From: Mucilaginibacter sp.
GTDB taxonomy: Bacteria > Bacteroidota > Bacteroidia > Sphingobacteriales > Sphingobacteriaceae
DNA length: 64,000 nucleotides
NCBI RefSeq assembly: GCF_025359345.1
Contig: NZ_JANYGQ010000022.1
Location: 62,001-126,000, forward strand
Direction of reading: 5' to 3'
Shown here one piece after another: positions 55,501 to 63,175 of this stretch. How positions within the stretch are numbered: position 1 is the stretch's first letter; the number at the start of each line of letters is the position of its first letter. The notes beneath the pieces were generated by a model, which saw nothing but the letters and a program-made list of their open reading frames with translations, searched no databases and was not told where the DNA came from. The position numbers were made by a program, and so were the translations under genes.

Positions 55501-58500
55501 TATAACTGTCCGATTGAACGTAGAATTTTAGCGTGTCTCCCTTATGAACGGTCACGCCGGATAGTATAGGTGCAGTGTTGGCTGTTTGGATTGGCGCATA
55601 AACATGCGTGAACACTATTGAGGTGCCAGTGCTGCTCACATCCTTAACAAGCAATCGCACGGAGTCGGATGTTTTGCTTTTCAAGAAGCTCCCATCAATT
55701 TTAACGGTGCCGTCCTTCGTGACGAACACACCCTTTTTATTATCCAGAATAAAATCGTCGGTTGCGTTGTAATGGGCGCTCATCCGATGGTTTGCGTCCG
55801 TCGCCGGAATCAGCGCGTTTTGATAATCGATGGTCGGATTCCAGCTAACGACATCGCCATTGCCATTATAAACGGATTGCACTCTGAAATAAATCCGCTG
55901 TCCTTTTTTGACATTAAGATTGGTGACTCCGGTTGGGTTTTTGATACCGAAGTCTCCCGCGGGAATAGCCGTACTCCACACGACATTGCCGCTTACCTGA
56001 ATGCTGGCGCGAACCCCGTCTTGTTTTCGGTCTGCCACACCGGAACTTAGCGTATTTAGCAGCTGCACGGGAGCATTGATGGAAACCTGGCCGTCAAACG
56101 GGGCCTGCCAGACGCGAATAGCGTCTTGCAACGGAAAATTAGTTTCCTGCATCTGTTGCAATGTAAGGTCAGGGGCAAGAAATTGCTTATCGATTCCGCC
56201 CACAGGGCTGATAGGGCTGGGAGTTCGAGTACTAGTTAACTCAAAAACAGGATCGCCATTAGCATCCAGGTGGTTAAAGTAGACTTGACCATTTGAGGCA
56301 AGGTCGATCAATCCGTCTCCGTTAAAGTCTGCGAAATACTGATGAGTAGTATTTGTTGTCGTACTATGTTCATAGCCGACAAATCCATCAAAGGGAATCG
56401 CTTGGACGTTGAAAGATGAGGTCTTTGACTCACCGCCGCTGAAACTGCTTATACCATTGATTGGCCTTAAATCGCCGAAGCTATGATCCGTTAATCCTTT
56501 ATTAGCTCTGTAATAAAGTATTCCATCTTTTTTAATTATCTTATCCGGTAATCCATCGCCATTAATATCAACCATGGTTACGAGGCCCTCATTGCTACCG
56601 CTTTGATAGCCTACTCCACCGCCGACAGATAAACGTTTATCATCTGTTTCGCCAAAACCGATAGTGACCGCTAATGATCCGCCGACAGCGCTTGATTTTA
56701 CAGTACTCAATGCTGAACTTTCGTCGGTAAATCCGGGCACGGGGTTAATCAGATCGCCGTGAATATTGTCGTTCGCGGGACTCCAGTTTTCTGTGTTGCC
56801 AAGATAAGCCCTAGTACCGTTTCCCTGGTCGACATCATCGTAATAATCAAATTGATGCGTGTAAAACAGGTGACCTTTACCGTCGAGGACATTCACAACT
56901 TTCAGCAGCGTTTTTGAGAATTCACCTTCCCGGTAATCGAATGTATAGCTACGGATCGGCGCGTCTTTAAGGCTGATATCAATGCGGTCAAGCACGTTGG
57001 CCGTCACCATTTTAAACCCCAGCCGCCCACTTATTTCTATATCGTTTCGCTTGAAGACAGAATTACCGATATGGAACTTTACGCCGTAAAGGCCTTCGGT
57101 CGTGCCGTTGCCGGTGTAATTGATTTTATCGATGTATAATTGCGAGCCTTGCACTGTGCCACCCGTCACGCCCGGATGAAATTGTGTCGTATAAAAGTAG
57201 TGGACATAATTATTGTGCAGATCGCGTGTTTCCACCAATGCCCACTTCGCGACGTTGCCGGCGGCATCCTTGAGCACAGCACCGTCCACCAGGCCGTTTT
57301 CCCGTGTGCCGCCGTAGCAACTTCTAACACCGTTTTTGTTGGTCACTTCCCACCAATAATTGGCAGGGCTATTTCCATGACGGATGATCTTTTGAAAACT
57401 TCCTTCCACACGCGGATGAAATTGCCGCTCGGCCACTCTTGGTACGAAGTCTGTGCGGTTTGCCAGCGGCGCAAGTTGTTCGCCATTCATTGTGTAGGTT
57501 TCTGTTTCCTGTGCGGCATCATAGCGGGGAACACCCCAGCGTGTATCAATATCGATCGCCGGTATCGTCAAGTTCCAGCCTAAACCCAGTATGCCGTTGC
57601 CACCCTCATTATTGTACTGAAGATTCAAGTTGGGTTGCAGGCCCGCACGTCCTTTGGGTAGTTTTATTGGAAATGACAATAACGTGCTGCCCATCGCATT
57701 GGCAGTTGGGGGAGCGATCATTTCAATTTCCGCCGAAGGGTCGGCAGCTTTATAATCTTTGATGGATGTCGGCGTGTAACCCTGTGTTTGTGGCGATTCC
57801 GGCACTTTAATGATACCGGCTATCATGTCGGTAAAGTGGGTGGTGACGGCTCCTACAACGTTATCGGCTGTTTTCGCGGAGTCTGGTGGCAACGCCACCC
57901 ATGTCCGTGTTATTTCTTCGAAATAAAAAGTGTGAATATCCGCCTTAGTATAACCGTCGGGTAACAGGGCACTGTCAATCGGCAGCTGCAAATGAACGGG
58001 TTTGGTAAATTTACTGCCATGCGGTAAAAAACGATAGGCTTTAGCGCCACCGGTTACATTAACCATATCGATCCCGACAGGCGGCAAATCCTCGTCACGA
58101 AGCGCCGTGATAGAAACACGGGCGTTTGACGGCAATGCACCGGCCGGAATAGTCACCGCCGCTTTCGAGTAACGCGTGCTTAGATCGAGGTATAAATCGG
58201 CTGACTTTTTATAGACAGCTTCCTTGCTGATTCCCTTCTTTTCCGGAACAAAAGAGAGGTCGGCCTTTTTACGCGTATTGAAGTTCACGTTGCGGGTAAC
58301 GATTTTGCCGGATTGTAGAACCGCCTTCAGCGTGACAGTGAACGGGCCTGTGTCACCCGCAGGATTAACCGCGATGGCTTCAAATTCTCCGTTTCGCACT
58401 TCAACCGGTTGATCGTTACAAAATAGTCGGGCGGGCTGATTGAGAATCCCGGTTAGGTAGGCTTTCGCTCCGAAATAACCAAACTCCGGCATATTGAGTG

Positions 58501-59053
58501 TGATCGCCTCTTTGTCCGGGTTATCACCAATCACCAGGGCGACGTCGTTGACCTCGTAACTAAAACCGGCATTCGCGGGCAGACCAAACCGGATAACATT
58601 ATCGCCCTTGTGCAGGGCCGTTGCAGAAACAAACTCCTTCTGATTCGTCCATTGGTCATTTAGTTGAACAAAATACCCGCCGGTGGACTGGGCATCATTA
58701 ATGCTTCGCGCAATTGCGGTGTGATTGGCGACTCCTTTTAATTTATATTGGAGACTGATTGCTTCATTCGCCAAAGGCAAATGCGACAACCAAATATGAA
58801 AAACATTATCATAGGCATTATCGAGATGCAGTTTATTGGCGACACCGATCTCGCCATGCGGAATATCGGCACCGTATTTTAGCAGTCGTTTTTTAAAGAC
58901 TGAAACCGGATGGGTGCGTTTCAAAACCGGGTTAGGGATAACCGCGACCTGTTTCGTTGGGCGCTGTATTTTTACCGGTGCATTGTTGTTGATACGAGCT
59001 GGCAATAAGATTGCGAACAACCCATAAAATAAACAATGTAAATGCTTTCCCAT
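49502..59053 (-). CDS. giant exported SpvB/FG-GAP/RHS polymorphic toxin with TNT-like C-terminal domain
   Basis: 3183 residues. In order: signal peptide (about 1-22), two beta domains (60-260), ZU5-like TIPAGAL segment (about 300-410), SpvB domain (about 440-700), six FG-GAP/VCBS motifs of the D-x-N/D-G-D-G kind, a TcdB-middle-like part (GGYFTVDYKRTG), many YD/RHS repeats, and the RHS core end (RYYNPQQSQWISADP...DPNGKE near 2998). The variable tip matches the TNT NAD-glycohydrolase domain (about 3062-3148): R3070-Y-G, FSPKG, EQR and GGIQ3130F. A 35-residue Pro-rich tail follows. It thus fuses Tc-toxin B-like and C-like parts in one chain. Candidate immunity gene follows directly; a T9SS-type protein and a barrel precede it. 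Confidence 0.88.
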   Translation of the reverse strand: MGKHLHCLFYGLFAILLPARINNNAPVKIQRPTKQVAVIPNPVLKRTHPVSVFKKRLLKYGADIPHGEIGVANKLHLDNAYDNVFHIWLSHLPLANEAISLQYKLKGVANHTAIARSINDAQSTGGYFVQLNDQWTNQKEFVSATALHKGDNVIRFGLPANAGFSYEVNDVALVIGDNPDKEAITLNMPEFGYFGAKAYLTGILNQPARLFCNDQPVEVRNGEFEAIAVNPAGDTGPFTVTLKAVLQSGKIVTRNVNFNTRKKADLSFVPEKKGISKEAVYKKSADLYLDLSTRYSKAAVTIPAGALPSNARVSITALRDEDLPPVGIDMVNVTGGAKAYRFLPHGSKFTKPVHLQLPIDSALLPDGYTKADIHTFYFEEITRTWVALPPDSAKTADNVVGAVTTHFTDMIAGIIKVPESPQTQGYTPTSIKDYKAADPSAEIEMIAPPTANAMGSTLLSFPIKLPKGRAGLQPNLNLQYNNEGGNGILGLGWNLTIPAIDIDTRWGVPRYDAAQETETYTMNGEQLAPLANRTDFVPRVAERQFHPRVEGSFQKIIRHGNSPANYWWEVTNKNGVRSCYGGTRENGLVDGAVLKDAAGNVAKWALVETRDLHNNYVHYFYTTQFHPGVTGGTVQGSQLYIDKINYTGNGTTEGLYGVKFHIGNSVFKRNDIEISGRLGFKMVTANVLDRIDISLKDAPIRSYTFDYREGEFSKTLLKVVNVLDGKGHLFYTHQFDYYDDVDQGNGTRAYLGNTENWSPANDNIHGDLINPVPGFTDESSALSTVKSSAVGGSLAVTIGFGETDDKRLSVGGGVGYQSGSNEGLVTMVDINGDGLPDKIIKKDGILYYRANKGLTDHSFGDLRPINGISSFSGGESKTSSFNVQAIPFDGFVGYEHSTTTNTTHQYFADFNGDGLIDLASNGQVYFNHLDANGDPVFELTSTRTPSPISPVGGIDKQFLAPDLTLQQMQETNFPLQDAIRVWQAPFDGQVSINAPVQLLNTLSSGVADRKQDGVRASIQVSGNVVWSTAIPAGDFGIKNPTGVTNLNVKKGQRIYFRVQSVYNGNGDVVSWNPTIDYQNALIPATDANHRMSAHYNATDDFILDNKKGVFVTKDGTVKIDGSFLKSKTSDSVRLLVKDVSSTGTSIVFTHVYAPIQTANTAPILSGVTVHKGDTLKFYVQSDSYIDRAAARWAIHYVYTAFADGSPATNTRGGAIIEGFAAPDNINFNDWHVTAAPFSTSTGGKVAIKAKITGAASATGKIVFTIKGRDTVYAKQSLQISGGVITGNPDSIRLILNPNQPYYFDYSATNRTMALALTKLQAAVTVDSTYFVGSVLTHKAVNKTVNASLYTNPAEPYLGAFFRGWGQFSFKGSKGGTAPLDEFRLNTNQYQNYPTDPSAYTDTTSLNTLKNPTGADFVVMYPDAKRNVWVGNDTSVYVAPGLVSSSRLFLHDVSVDSLMAGAALQAAEKINTSSNKSYTLGFGANASYSSSTNTTQLDMMDMNGDHYPDVLNENNVQYTQPSGSLEGNVHSPHNMGGASGEGTGFGISLGNEFLRSSDRNTTSENANVVADNSGASLGFPTGSANSNKQETDATWVDINGDGLPDKVYKNGLVALNLGYQFANAENWGLAAIDKNSSASVEGGEGLSLFGGSFVFGFGLNRSAGTGSYMLSDVNGDGLIDQVYTDGVQLNTGSGFNQKISWSSLSDFNNNVSTGESINAAFTVIIPIPIPFFPIKICINPSINASHGVSREKDQIMDIDGDGLPDILHSDNDGDLQVRRSLIGRTNMLKTVRRPMGGYFTVDYKRTGNSYLMPQNKWVLDAAEVFDGIAGNANGVDIMRTNFAYADGRYNRREREFYGFGTVTTNQLNTAKQNAVYRSTVQQFITTAYYAKGLLKSEVVQDADGNKFTETDNLYDLRTVVDSVQFPALVQTSKLFYEGQATAGVSTATKFDYDNLGNVTSIYDQGDGTANDLVMATVTYQNNDPLYIKNIPASIVVNTTEGLKRKRTTVIDGFGDITKISQYLADGTSAVYDMKYDAYGNLSQITRPTNDSNKRMFYAYTYDNLVNSYITKVTDAYGYSSTSAYNYSFGIATKTVSLNNEPMRIGIDSVGRITSVTGPYELASGDTTIRFEYFPNADVPYAITHHFDPQYGAKDNEGFPNDINIVTFMDGLGRAIQVKKQVSLYTGKNKPDQLKMAISGRVLYDAFGRAVTHYYPNTEPISGNNGNFNPSPGNLTSNIDYDILDRPLKEVLADGATTKMDYTIASGLIVTTTTDALHNSHATMTDVRGRKREDHALSGPTSDIVTKFDYDALSELTKVTDNGGNATTYTYDNLGRKISATYPDAGLISFVYDLAGNLTQKTTAQLRNDIPKDGGIKYQYEYERLSGIDYPEQYQNKVTYKYGSPATGKSQLQDDRAGRLVLQEDATGGQEFYYGKLGEVTKQIRTVMVSSVFYTTYVSQQKYDTWNRLTQMIYPDSEVVNYHYNRGGTLDRISGSKEKASYKYVNQLGYDEYEQRVYLQYGNGTETHYAYDNLRRRLVNLTATTASGTFMMDNSYAYDAVSNILSIANNAKPAATPLGGTAIQNYKYDGLYRLVSANGSFHGADSASYTLAMGYDNLYNVTSKKLSTQQNATNPSSGNYSQDYSYTGTVHQPITIGSGKYTYDLNGNQSTITNPTTKETRENFWDEDNRLQRTIDKGLQCLYTYDASGERVIKSSGGVQANYINSAIAGTINHYDNYTVYVSPYLVCRRTSFTKHIYIESQRIATKIGNGVFTDISNPQARPPSALSAGSINYIARAKTIEAERLAYYKTQGLPLTPGPPTNKLFYYEPVNSHIAPPVLVDTVSATPAGWPGNMTPPPTGPPITAQPIPTNDSVKAGYGFLDTTRTKIENNQYFYHSDHLGSTAYVTDAQGSVSQHEEYIPFGETYYDKHISSYSSPYLFNAKELDAETGLYYYGARYYNPQQSQWISADPMVDKYPGLSPYNYTLDNPVRLIDPNGKEDREAEKSVEHVNFTVNILDDGVSEHERTYLPKSESKLLSGAIGNSQIKYPVNGGAASEPISGEIAKGYTLSRYGGTSTESEYFSPKGTTLEQRNLLEGTNTSKYEEFEVLKSFNVEQSQIAGENGQKTGGIQFRSTLRAGHLIENGYIRPTLPTEPISPVAPIESVIPLAPTEPVMPIMPEIFFP

Positions 59054-59086
59054 ATCTAGTTTTTGTTTATCGTCAACAGCTTCCTT

Positions 59087-61036
59087 TTAATTAATCACAA
59101 TCAGTTTTCGTGAGGTGGCGTATTTGCCCGAGGTAAATTCCAAGAAATAGGCGCCTGTTAAAGGGATAGTGCCGCTAAAATAATAGTTCGCCATCCCGGA
59201 CGCGTTTTGTGGCTGACCTACCATCTTGCCATCCGTCGTATAGATCGCCATTTTCACGGGGGCAGGTTGATCTAGGGCGATGCTTACCCCAAATTTCCCG
59301 GTTGATGGATTCGGGTAAACCGTCACATTTTTATCCGTTAACATGCCTGTCGGATAAGATTTAACCGAGACATCCTGCTGATAGCTGCATGTCCCGTTAC
59401 TGCATTTCACGCTGTACAAACCGGGGATGGTAATTTTCACATTCGCGATATTGCTGTGAAACCCGTTCGGGCCGTTCCATTCATACACCAATCCAGCCGA
59501 CACGCCGGAATCCGCCTGGATGGTTAAAGGACCGCTTTGCGGCAGGGTATAATTTTCCGCCACGGCTAACAAATGCGGGCCGTCCGTGCTATTAATATAA
59601 AAGGAATCCGTGTAGGTTGAATCTGCCGCATCGGTGAGGGTTAATTTGTATTTACCTGGTGCCAGCCCTTTAATTGGGACCGTCTTATTGTTGTTAAAGC
59701 TTTCGTTAAATACGACGTCCCCCGCAGATTTCGCCAATGTCAGTTGAAAAGGCGCAAGCCCGCCCACCACTTTCACTGCGACGCTTCCACCGTCCGTATC
59801 TTTGCATAGAGGGTTGGTGATGCTGATATCGGCCAATAAATCTTGTCCAGCGGTGATAGACATTAATTCGGTGCTATTGGTATTGAGACCCCATTTGATA
59901 TCGGCAAAAAGAGCTTTCCCCTCTTTATCGATACTGGCCATTCTGATAAATTCCGTACCCGGCAGTGAAAAATCACCCTTGCCGCTTCGGTCAATAACGA
60001 GCCAATAGACGGGATGGAGTGGCAAAGGGACATCCAGTTTTTTGGTGTCTAAGGTGACGTCGGTTTGCAATGACTGGTTATTATTATGAGTGAACAGCAA
60101 CCATCGTTTTTTTAAAAGCACGGGTACGCCCGGCGTCTTGTCCGCGTTGGTAAGGGGCTTGTCATTGTCGCCCCACATTAGCGACGTATTGTTGACCAAT
60201 TGCTTGGCTGCAGCAATCGTAAGAATATAGGGATTGTTGCTGCTGGTTGCCTTAACCTGTACCAAATGTGATGAATCGTCACGGGCAATCCCCGCAATAT
60301 TGTGGTAGTAGCTGGGATAGGCAATTCCATTCCAAATAACATCATCGGCGCTATTCAGATAGATCGCCGCCGGGTCTGACAGTGTAATGCCGTATTTTAT
60401 CGCAAGGTACGACCCGACTTTAATCCGCTCCTGGGTAGAAAGCACCCTGTCATAGGCGATAATCTCAGGAATAATGCCGTTAAAGGAAAATACCGGTAAT
60501 CGTGGCGATTCGGGCTTAAACCCAATATTCCAGGATTGTTTAGCCGGAAAAACGGTATCTTTCAGTTTCTGCTGTGTGTAGGTGCCGATTTTAGGATTGG
60601 CGAGGAAAAAGTCCCGGTAGTTCATATACTGGTATGTTTCAAGGTCGGCCAACCGATTGGTTGTAAAAACGATGGTCGTTTTATTTTGCTTGCTTAGATG
60701 CCAAACAACCCCTTCGCTGTTAGTCGCTTTCGACTGGTAGGCGACAAAAAACGTCGCATTGGTCAAACTACTATCGGGCAACCGGATCGGCAATGTCATT
60801 GCGCCGTTGAAGACCAATGACGGATGAAAATTCAGGAGAATGTTTGGAGGTGCCTGCGGTAATGAAATGACGGAATCGGTGCCGCCGATTAGGCTATGAA
60901 AAGTCGGAACCGCAACACTGTCAGTTTTGTACCAAACGATAGGTGCTTTCACGCCACCCGGCGACAAGGATTGTTGAGCAAAAATGGCCGTGCTGTAGAG
61001 AAAACTCAAAACAAAGAAACAGCAATATTTTCTCAC
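59087..61036 (-). CDS. T9SS-sorted surface protein with SprB-like repeat
   Basis: 649 residues with a signal peptide (ending AIFA-Q). The first 230 residues look like a LamG/concanavalin-type sandwich with a DUF8202-like module (KVGSYLAIKYGITLS). A SprB-type repeat (about 425-505, C-K-D-T-D-G-G-S-V) and an Ig-like segment precede a type IX secretion C-terminal domain (about 570-649, VYPNPSTGKF). It should be exported across the outer membrane and anchored or released at the surface. It lies 33 bp before the giant toxin on the same strand and may display or help export it (inference). Confidence 0.8.
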   Translation of the reverse strand: MRKYCCFFVLSFLYSTAIFAQQSLSPGGVKAPIVWYKTDSVAVPTFHSLIGGTDSVISLPQAPPNILLNFHPSLVFNGAMTLPIRLPDSSLTNATFFVAYQSKATNSEGVVWHLSKQNKTTIVFTTNRLADLETYQYMNYRDFFLANPKIGTYTQQKLKDTVFPAKQSWNIGFKPESPRLPVFSFNGIIPEIIAYDRVLSTQERIKVGSYLAIKYGITLSDPAAIYLNSADDVIWNGIAYPSYYHNIAGIARDDSSHLVQVKATSSNNPYILTIAAAKQLVNNTSLMWGDNDKPLTNADKTPGVPVLLKKRWLLFTHNNNQSLQTDVTLDTKKLDVPLPLHPVYWLVIDRSGKGDFSLPGTEFIRMASIDKEGKALFADIKWGLNTNSTELMSITAGQDLLADISITNPLCKDTDGGSVAVKVVGGLAPFQLTLAKSAGDVVFNESFNNNKTVPIKGLAPGKYKLTLTDAADSTYTDSFYINSTDGPHLLAVAENYTLPQSGPLTIQADSGVSAGLVYEWNGPNGFHSNIANVKITIPGLYSVKCSNGTCSYQQDVSVKSYPTGMLTDKNVTVYPNPSTGKFGVSIALDQPAPVKMAIYTTDGKMVGQPQNASGMANYYFSGTIPLTGAYFLEFTSGKYATSRKLIVIN

Positions 61037-61054
61037 GATGTGATAAGATTAATT

Positions 61055-61786
61055 TCAGTCCCTATTTAGATAATATTTCACCAACAGTTCGACGCTATTG
61101 GCATGATTCTGTTTCTGAATGAAATTGTAAGAGTTTGGCTGCACTTCAATAATGTTTTTCAACCCGTAATTATAACGTGCTTCGATATCCAATTGAGGGA
61201 TAATCCGCAACCCCAATCTGCCAATGAGGCCAAAATTGCTTTTGCCATAAAGTACATTTCTCAATTGCTGCTGTTGTTCAATATCCGTTCCAAAAGCGTC
61301 AAGTTTGCCTTTGCCCGATGAAGTGTAAACAATATTGTGGGGAGCCGTATTCAGGCCAAATTGACCGCCTAATCCCGCAAAGATTCTATTGTATTTTCCA
61401 GTCACTATCAAAGCTGAATTCGCATATTGATAGTTAAACTTCATCTTATAAAAGTAGTCTTGTGAATTACTGAAATTTAGCTCAGTGCCGTTACCGGAAT
61501 ATCTAACTTCAAAATCGATAAAAAAATTGGCGACATCGTCAGCCTCTTGGTTAAGTTCATAACTTATGAAACCACCCAAATCGAAGCCGGGAACATGCTT
61601 ATTGGTCAGACGATAATTAATTCCATTAATGAAATAGGGTTCGCTGATAATAATACCATCCACGTTATTAATGATCGACGAACTGTAACCGCCAATAAAT
61701 CCGGTATAAACGTTAGGTTGCGCTCGTGCAGTCGTGCATGACAATAACAATCCAACAACGCATAGAAATAGTAATCTAATGTGCAT
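61055..61786 (-). CDS. outer membrane beta-barrel protein of the toxin operon
   Basis: 243 residues; signal peptide ending at ARA-Q. Alternating amphipathic strands (GFIGGYSSS, FFIDFEVRYSG, YKMKFNYQYANS, GRLGLRIIPQLDIEARYNYG) and a terminal VELLVKYYLNRD fit a small barrel of the OmpA/PorT-like group. It is first gene of the leftward operon, 18 bp before the T9SS protein. Export or anchoring of the two following proteins is a possible role. Confidence 0.65.
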   Translation of the reverse strand: MHIRLLFLCVVGLLLSCTTARAQPNVYTGFIGGYSSSIINNVDGIIISEPYFINGINYRLTNKHVPGFDLGGFISYELNQEADDVANFFIDFEVRYSGNGTELNFSNSQDYFYKMKFNYQYANSALIVTGKYNRIFAGLGGQFGLNTAPHNIVYTSSGKGKLDAFGTDIEQQQQLRNVLYGKSNFGLIGRLGLRIIPQLDIEARYNYGLKNIIEVQPNSYNFIQKQNHANSVELLVKYYLNRD

Positions 61787-61820
61787 GGCTTAGGAAAATT
61801 TATCAAATCTGTGTGAGTCC

Positions 61821-61848
61821 CAAAGTACTAAATATTTTCAATAATCAA
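61821..61848 (-). promoter_or_regulatory. candidate promoter of the barrel-T9SS-toxin operon
   Basis: Minus strand: TTG (61846-61848) and TACTTTG (61821-61827), the second lacking one base of the TAnnTTTG spacing. It lies about 35 bp upstream of the ATG at 61786, in AT-rich DNA. Confidence 0.35.
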
Positions 61849-62218
61849 TTGGTAGTTTTTTAATATTATATTTCTTCCTAATATTATTCGACACTGCCGA
61901 CCAGGGATTTCGTGGGCGCGCAATAATCCATAACTAGGTGTTCGATAGTTGGGCATTGCCTCTAGGCCGGGCTTTCCGCTGTATCTTCATCCCTGATGAA
62001 GGATGCCGCTACAATCCCTAATGCGGCCTTGCCGGAAAAAAGCTTCACTCTATCGCTACGCACAGCTTCGCTCTCTCGCCCCAGCCCCTTTCCGGCCGCA
62101 CGGCAAAAACCTGTGTGCCAGACGCCACTACACATCCCTTTGCCCACCCGCTTCGCTAAGGGGCAAATTGTCGCCATTGTCCGTCAGCCAGGTACTTGCC
62201 CAGCCCCTAAAAAATAAA
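61849..62218. other. 370-bp non-coding region
   Basis: After an AT-rich start it becomes GC-rich (61900-62210) with short inverted words such as AAGGGGCAAATT and GGCCGGGC. No gene with protein-like sequence is seen in any frame. A transfer origin or replication-related region is possible but unproven. Confidence 0.3.
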
Positions 62219-62380
62219 TCACGGTTGGCGATTGGGCTTCTCGGCAATATTGTCGCGGTAATCAGGAACTTTTTGTTCGGCTAATTTCGATCGAGCAAGC
62301 ATCGGGTGAACTCGGTAGGCTTTTTTTCCGTAGTACTCCACCACTTTTGTCTCTTTCGTTTTTTCCTTATCTATATTCAT
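62219..62380 (-). CDS. small hypothetical protein coupled to the AlpA-like regulator
   Basis: 53 residues from the ATG at 62380, which overlaps the preceding stop as ATGA. Very basic and Lys/Glu-rich, ending in PNRQP. No family recognised; tight coupling supports it being real. Confidence 0.45.
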   Translation of the reverse strand: MNIDKEKTKETKVVEYYGKKAYRVHPMLARSKLAEQKVPDYRDNIAEKPNRQP

Positions 62381-62574
62381 CGATTTATCACCCGTTGCGA
62401 TTTTGAGATTTGTTCCTGTATCCATTGTTGGACATCACTCTCTAACCAGCCGACGGATCTGGCTCCAAGTGATATTTGCGTTGGAAAATTTTCTTGCGCG
62501 ATTTTTTTATAAAGTGTGCTTCTCGGTAAGCCAGTTAGCGCTTTGACTTCGTTTAGGCGAATAATTTTATGCAT
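62377..62574 (-). CDS. AlpA-family helix-turn-helix regulator
   Basis: 65 residues from the ATG at 62574 (MHKIIRLNEVKALTGLPRSTLYKKI), the typical AlpA/phage-regulatory opening. The HTH is followed by the FPTQISLGARSVGWLESDVQQWI wing (about 28-50) that marks the family. AlpA proteins activate excision of P4-like islands. A frame extends nine codons upstream but lacks conservation. Confidence 0.82.
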   Translation of the reverse strand: MHKIIRLNEVKALTGLPRSTLYKKIAQENFPTQISLGARSVGWLESDVQQWIQEQISKSQRVINR

Positions 62575-62691
62575 ACTTTCCCTTTGTGTTGATGCGGGCA
62601 AAGAGCTATAGTCTCACTGCGACAGATCAAAGACAGATTTACAAATAGCGGACTATGGTTCGGTAGAATGTTCCCGCAGCATCTCGACTAA

Positions 62692-62954
62692 AGTGGGGGT
62701 AAGTTTGGGGGTTGTTGAGATTGGCGAATCAAAAATAATTAATAAATTCCAATGGTTATTGTTGCATTTCGAGTCCCGTCACTCCCGCCATTTTCTCTTC
62801 CAGAAATGGCTCACAAAATCCCCAAAAGCATAGAGTTTAAGCCAAATATCGGCTCATGCGACGCTCCCAAGCGCTCGAGCTGTCTATTGACATCCGGGGG
62901 TAAGTGGGGGTAACAGTGGGGGTAACCATCCACTCCATTTGAAAGTTACCCCCA
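62692..62954. other. attachment-site-like region: tRNA-end core between arm repeats
   Basis: The 23-bp core at 62768-62790 (TTCGAGTCCCGT..CTCCCGCCA) reads as a T loop, T-stem 3' half, acceptor 3' strand and encoded CCA, but no tRNA body precedes it. GTGGGGGTAA-type repeats flank it: 62692-62703 and a weaker one at 62702-62713 on the left; 62894-62904, 62903-62914, 62915-62926 and an inverted one at 62944-62954 on the right, ending at the integrase ATG. This is the layout of a tyrosine-integrase att site with arm-type sites on both sides. Confidence 0.6.
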
Positions 62955-63175
62955 TGTCGCTAACAGACGCAAAGCTAAGGAATGCCAAATCTCAGGTTAA
63001 ACCGTTCAAGCTAAGCGACGAGAAAGGGCTCTTTCTGCTTGTTACTCCATCCGGGGGCAGGTGGTGGCGGTTCAAATACCGATTCGCTGGTAAAGAGAAA
63101 TCTCTCTCGTTAAGCACTTTCGTTAATTCGTGCTTCAACTCCATTGCACGGGAAAATTCCGCCATGCGCTTGTAG
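62954..63175 (+). pseudogene. truncated tyrosine integrase (N-terminal arm-binding domain only)
   Basis: From the ATG at 62954 (MSLTDAKLRNAK) the first ~55 residues match the DUF4102/arm-DNA-binding start of P4-like integrases, through GLFLLVTPSGGRWWRFKYRF and KEKSLSLSTF. At about 63115 the sequence changes to antisense relaxase DNA and a stop follows at 63175. The catalytic domain (R-H-R-Y) is missing, so it cannot recombine DNA. Confidence 0.82.

Noticed and set aside
57140..57762. Rightward open frames of 107-147 codons inside the toxin gene
   Set aside because: Antisense to conserved SpvB sequence and Cys/His/Arg-rich, as expected of shadows.
61996..62284. Overlapping open frames in the GC-rich gap
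   Set aside because: Ser/Pro/Arg-rich in every frame without a start context or any recognisable motif.
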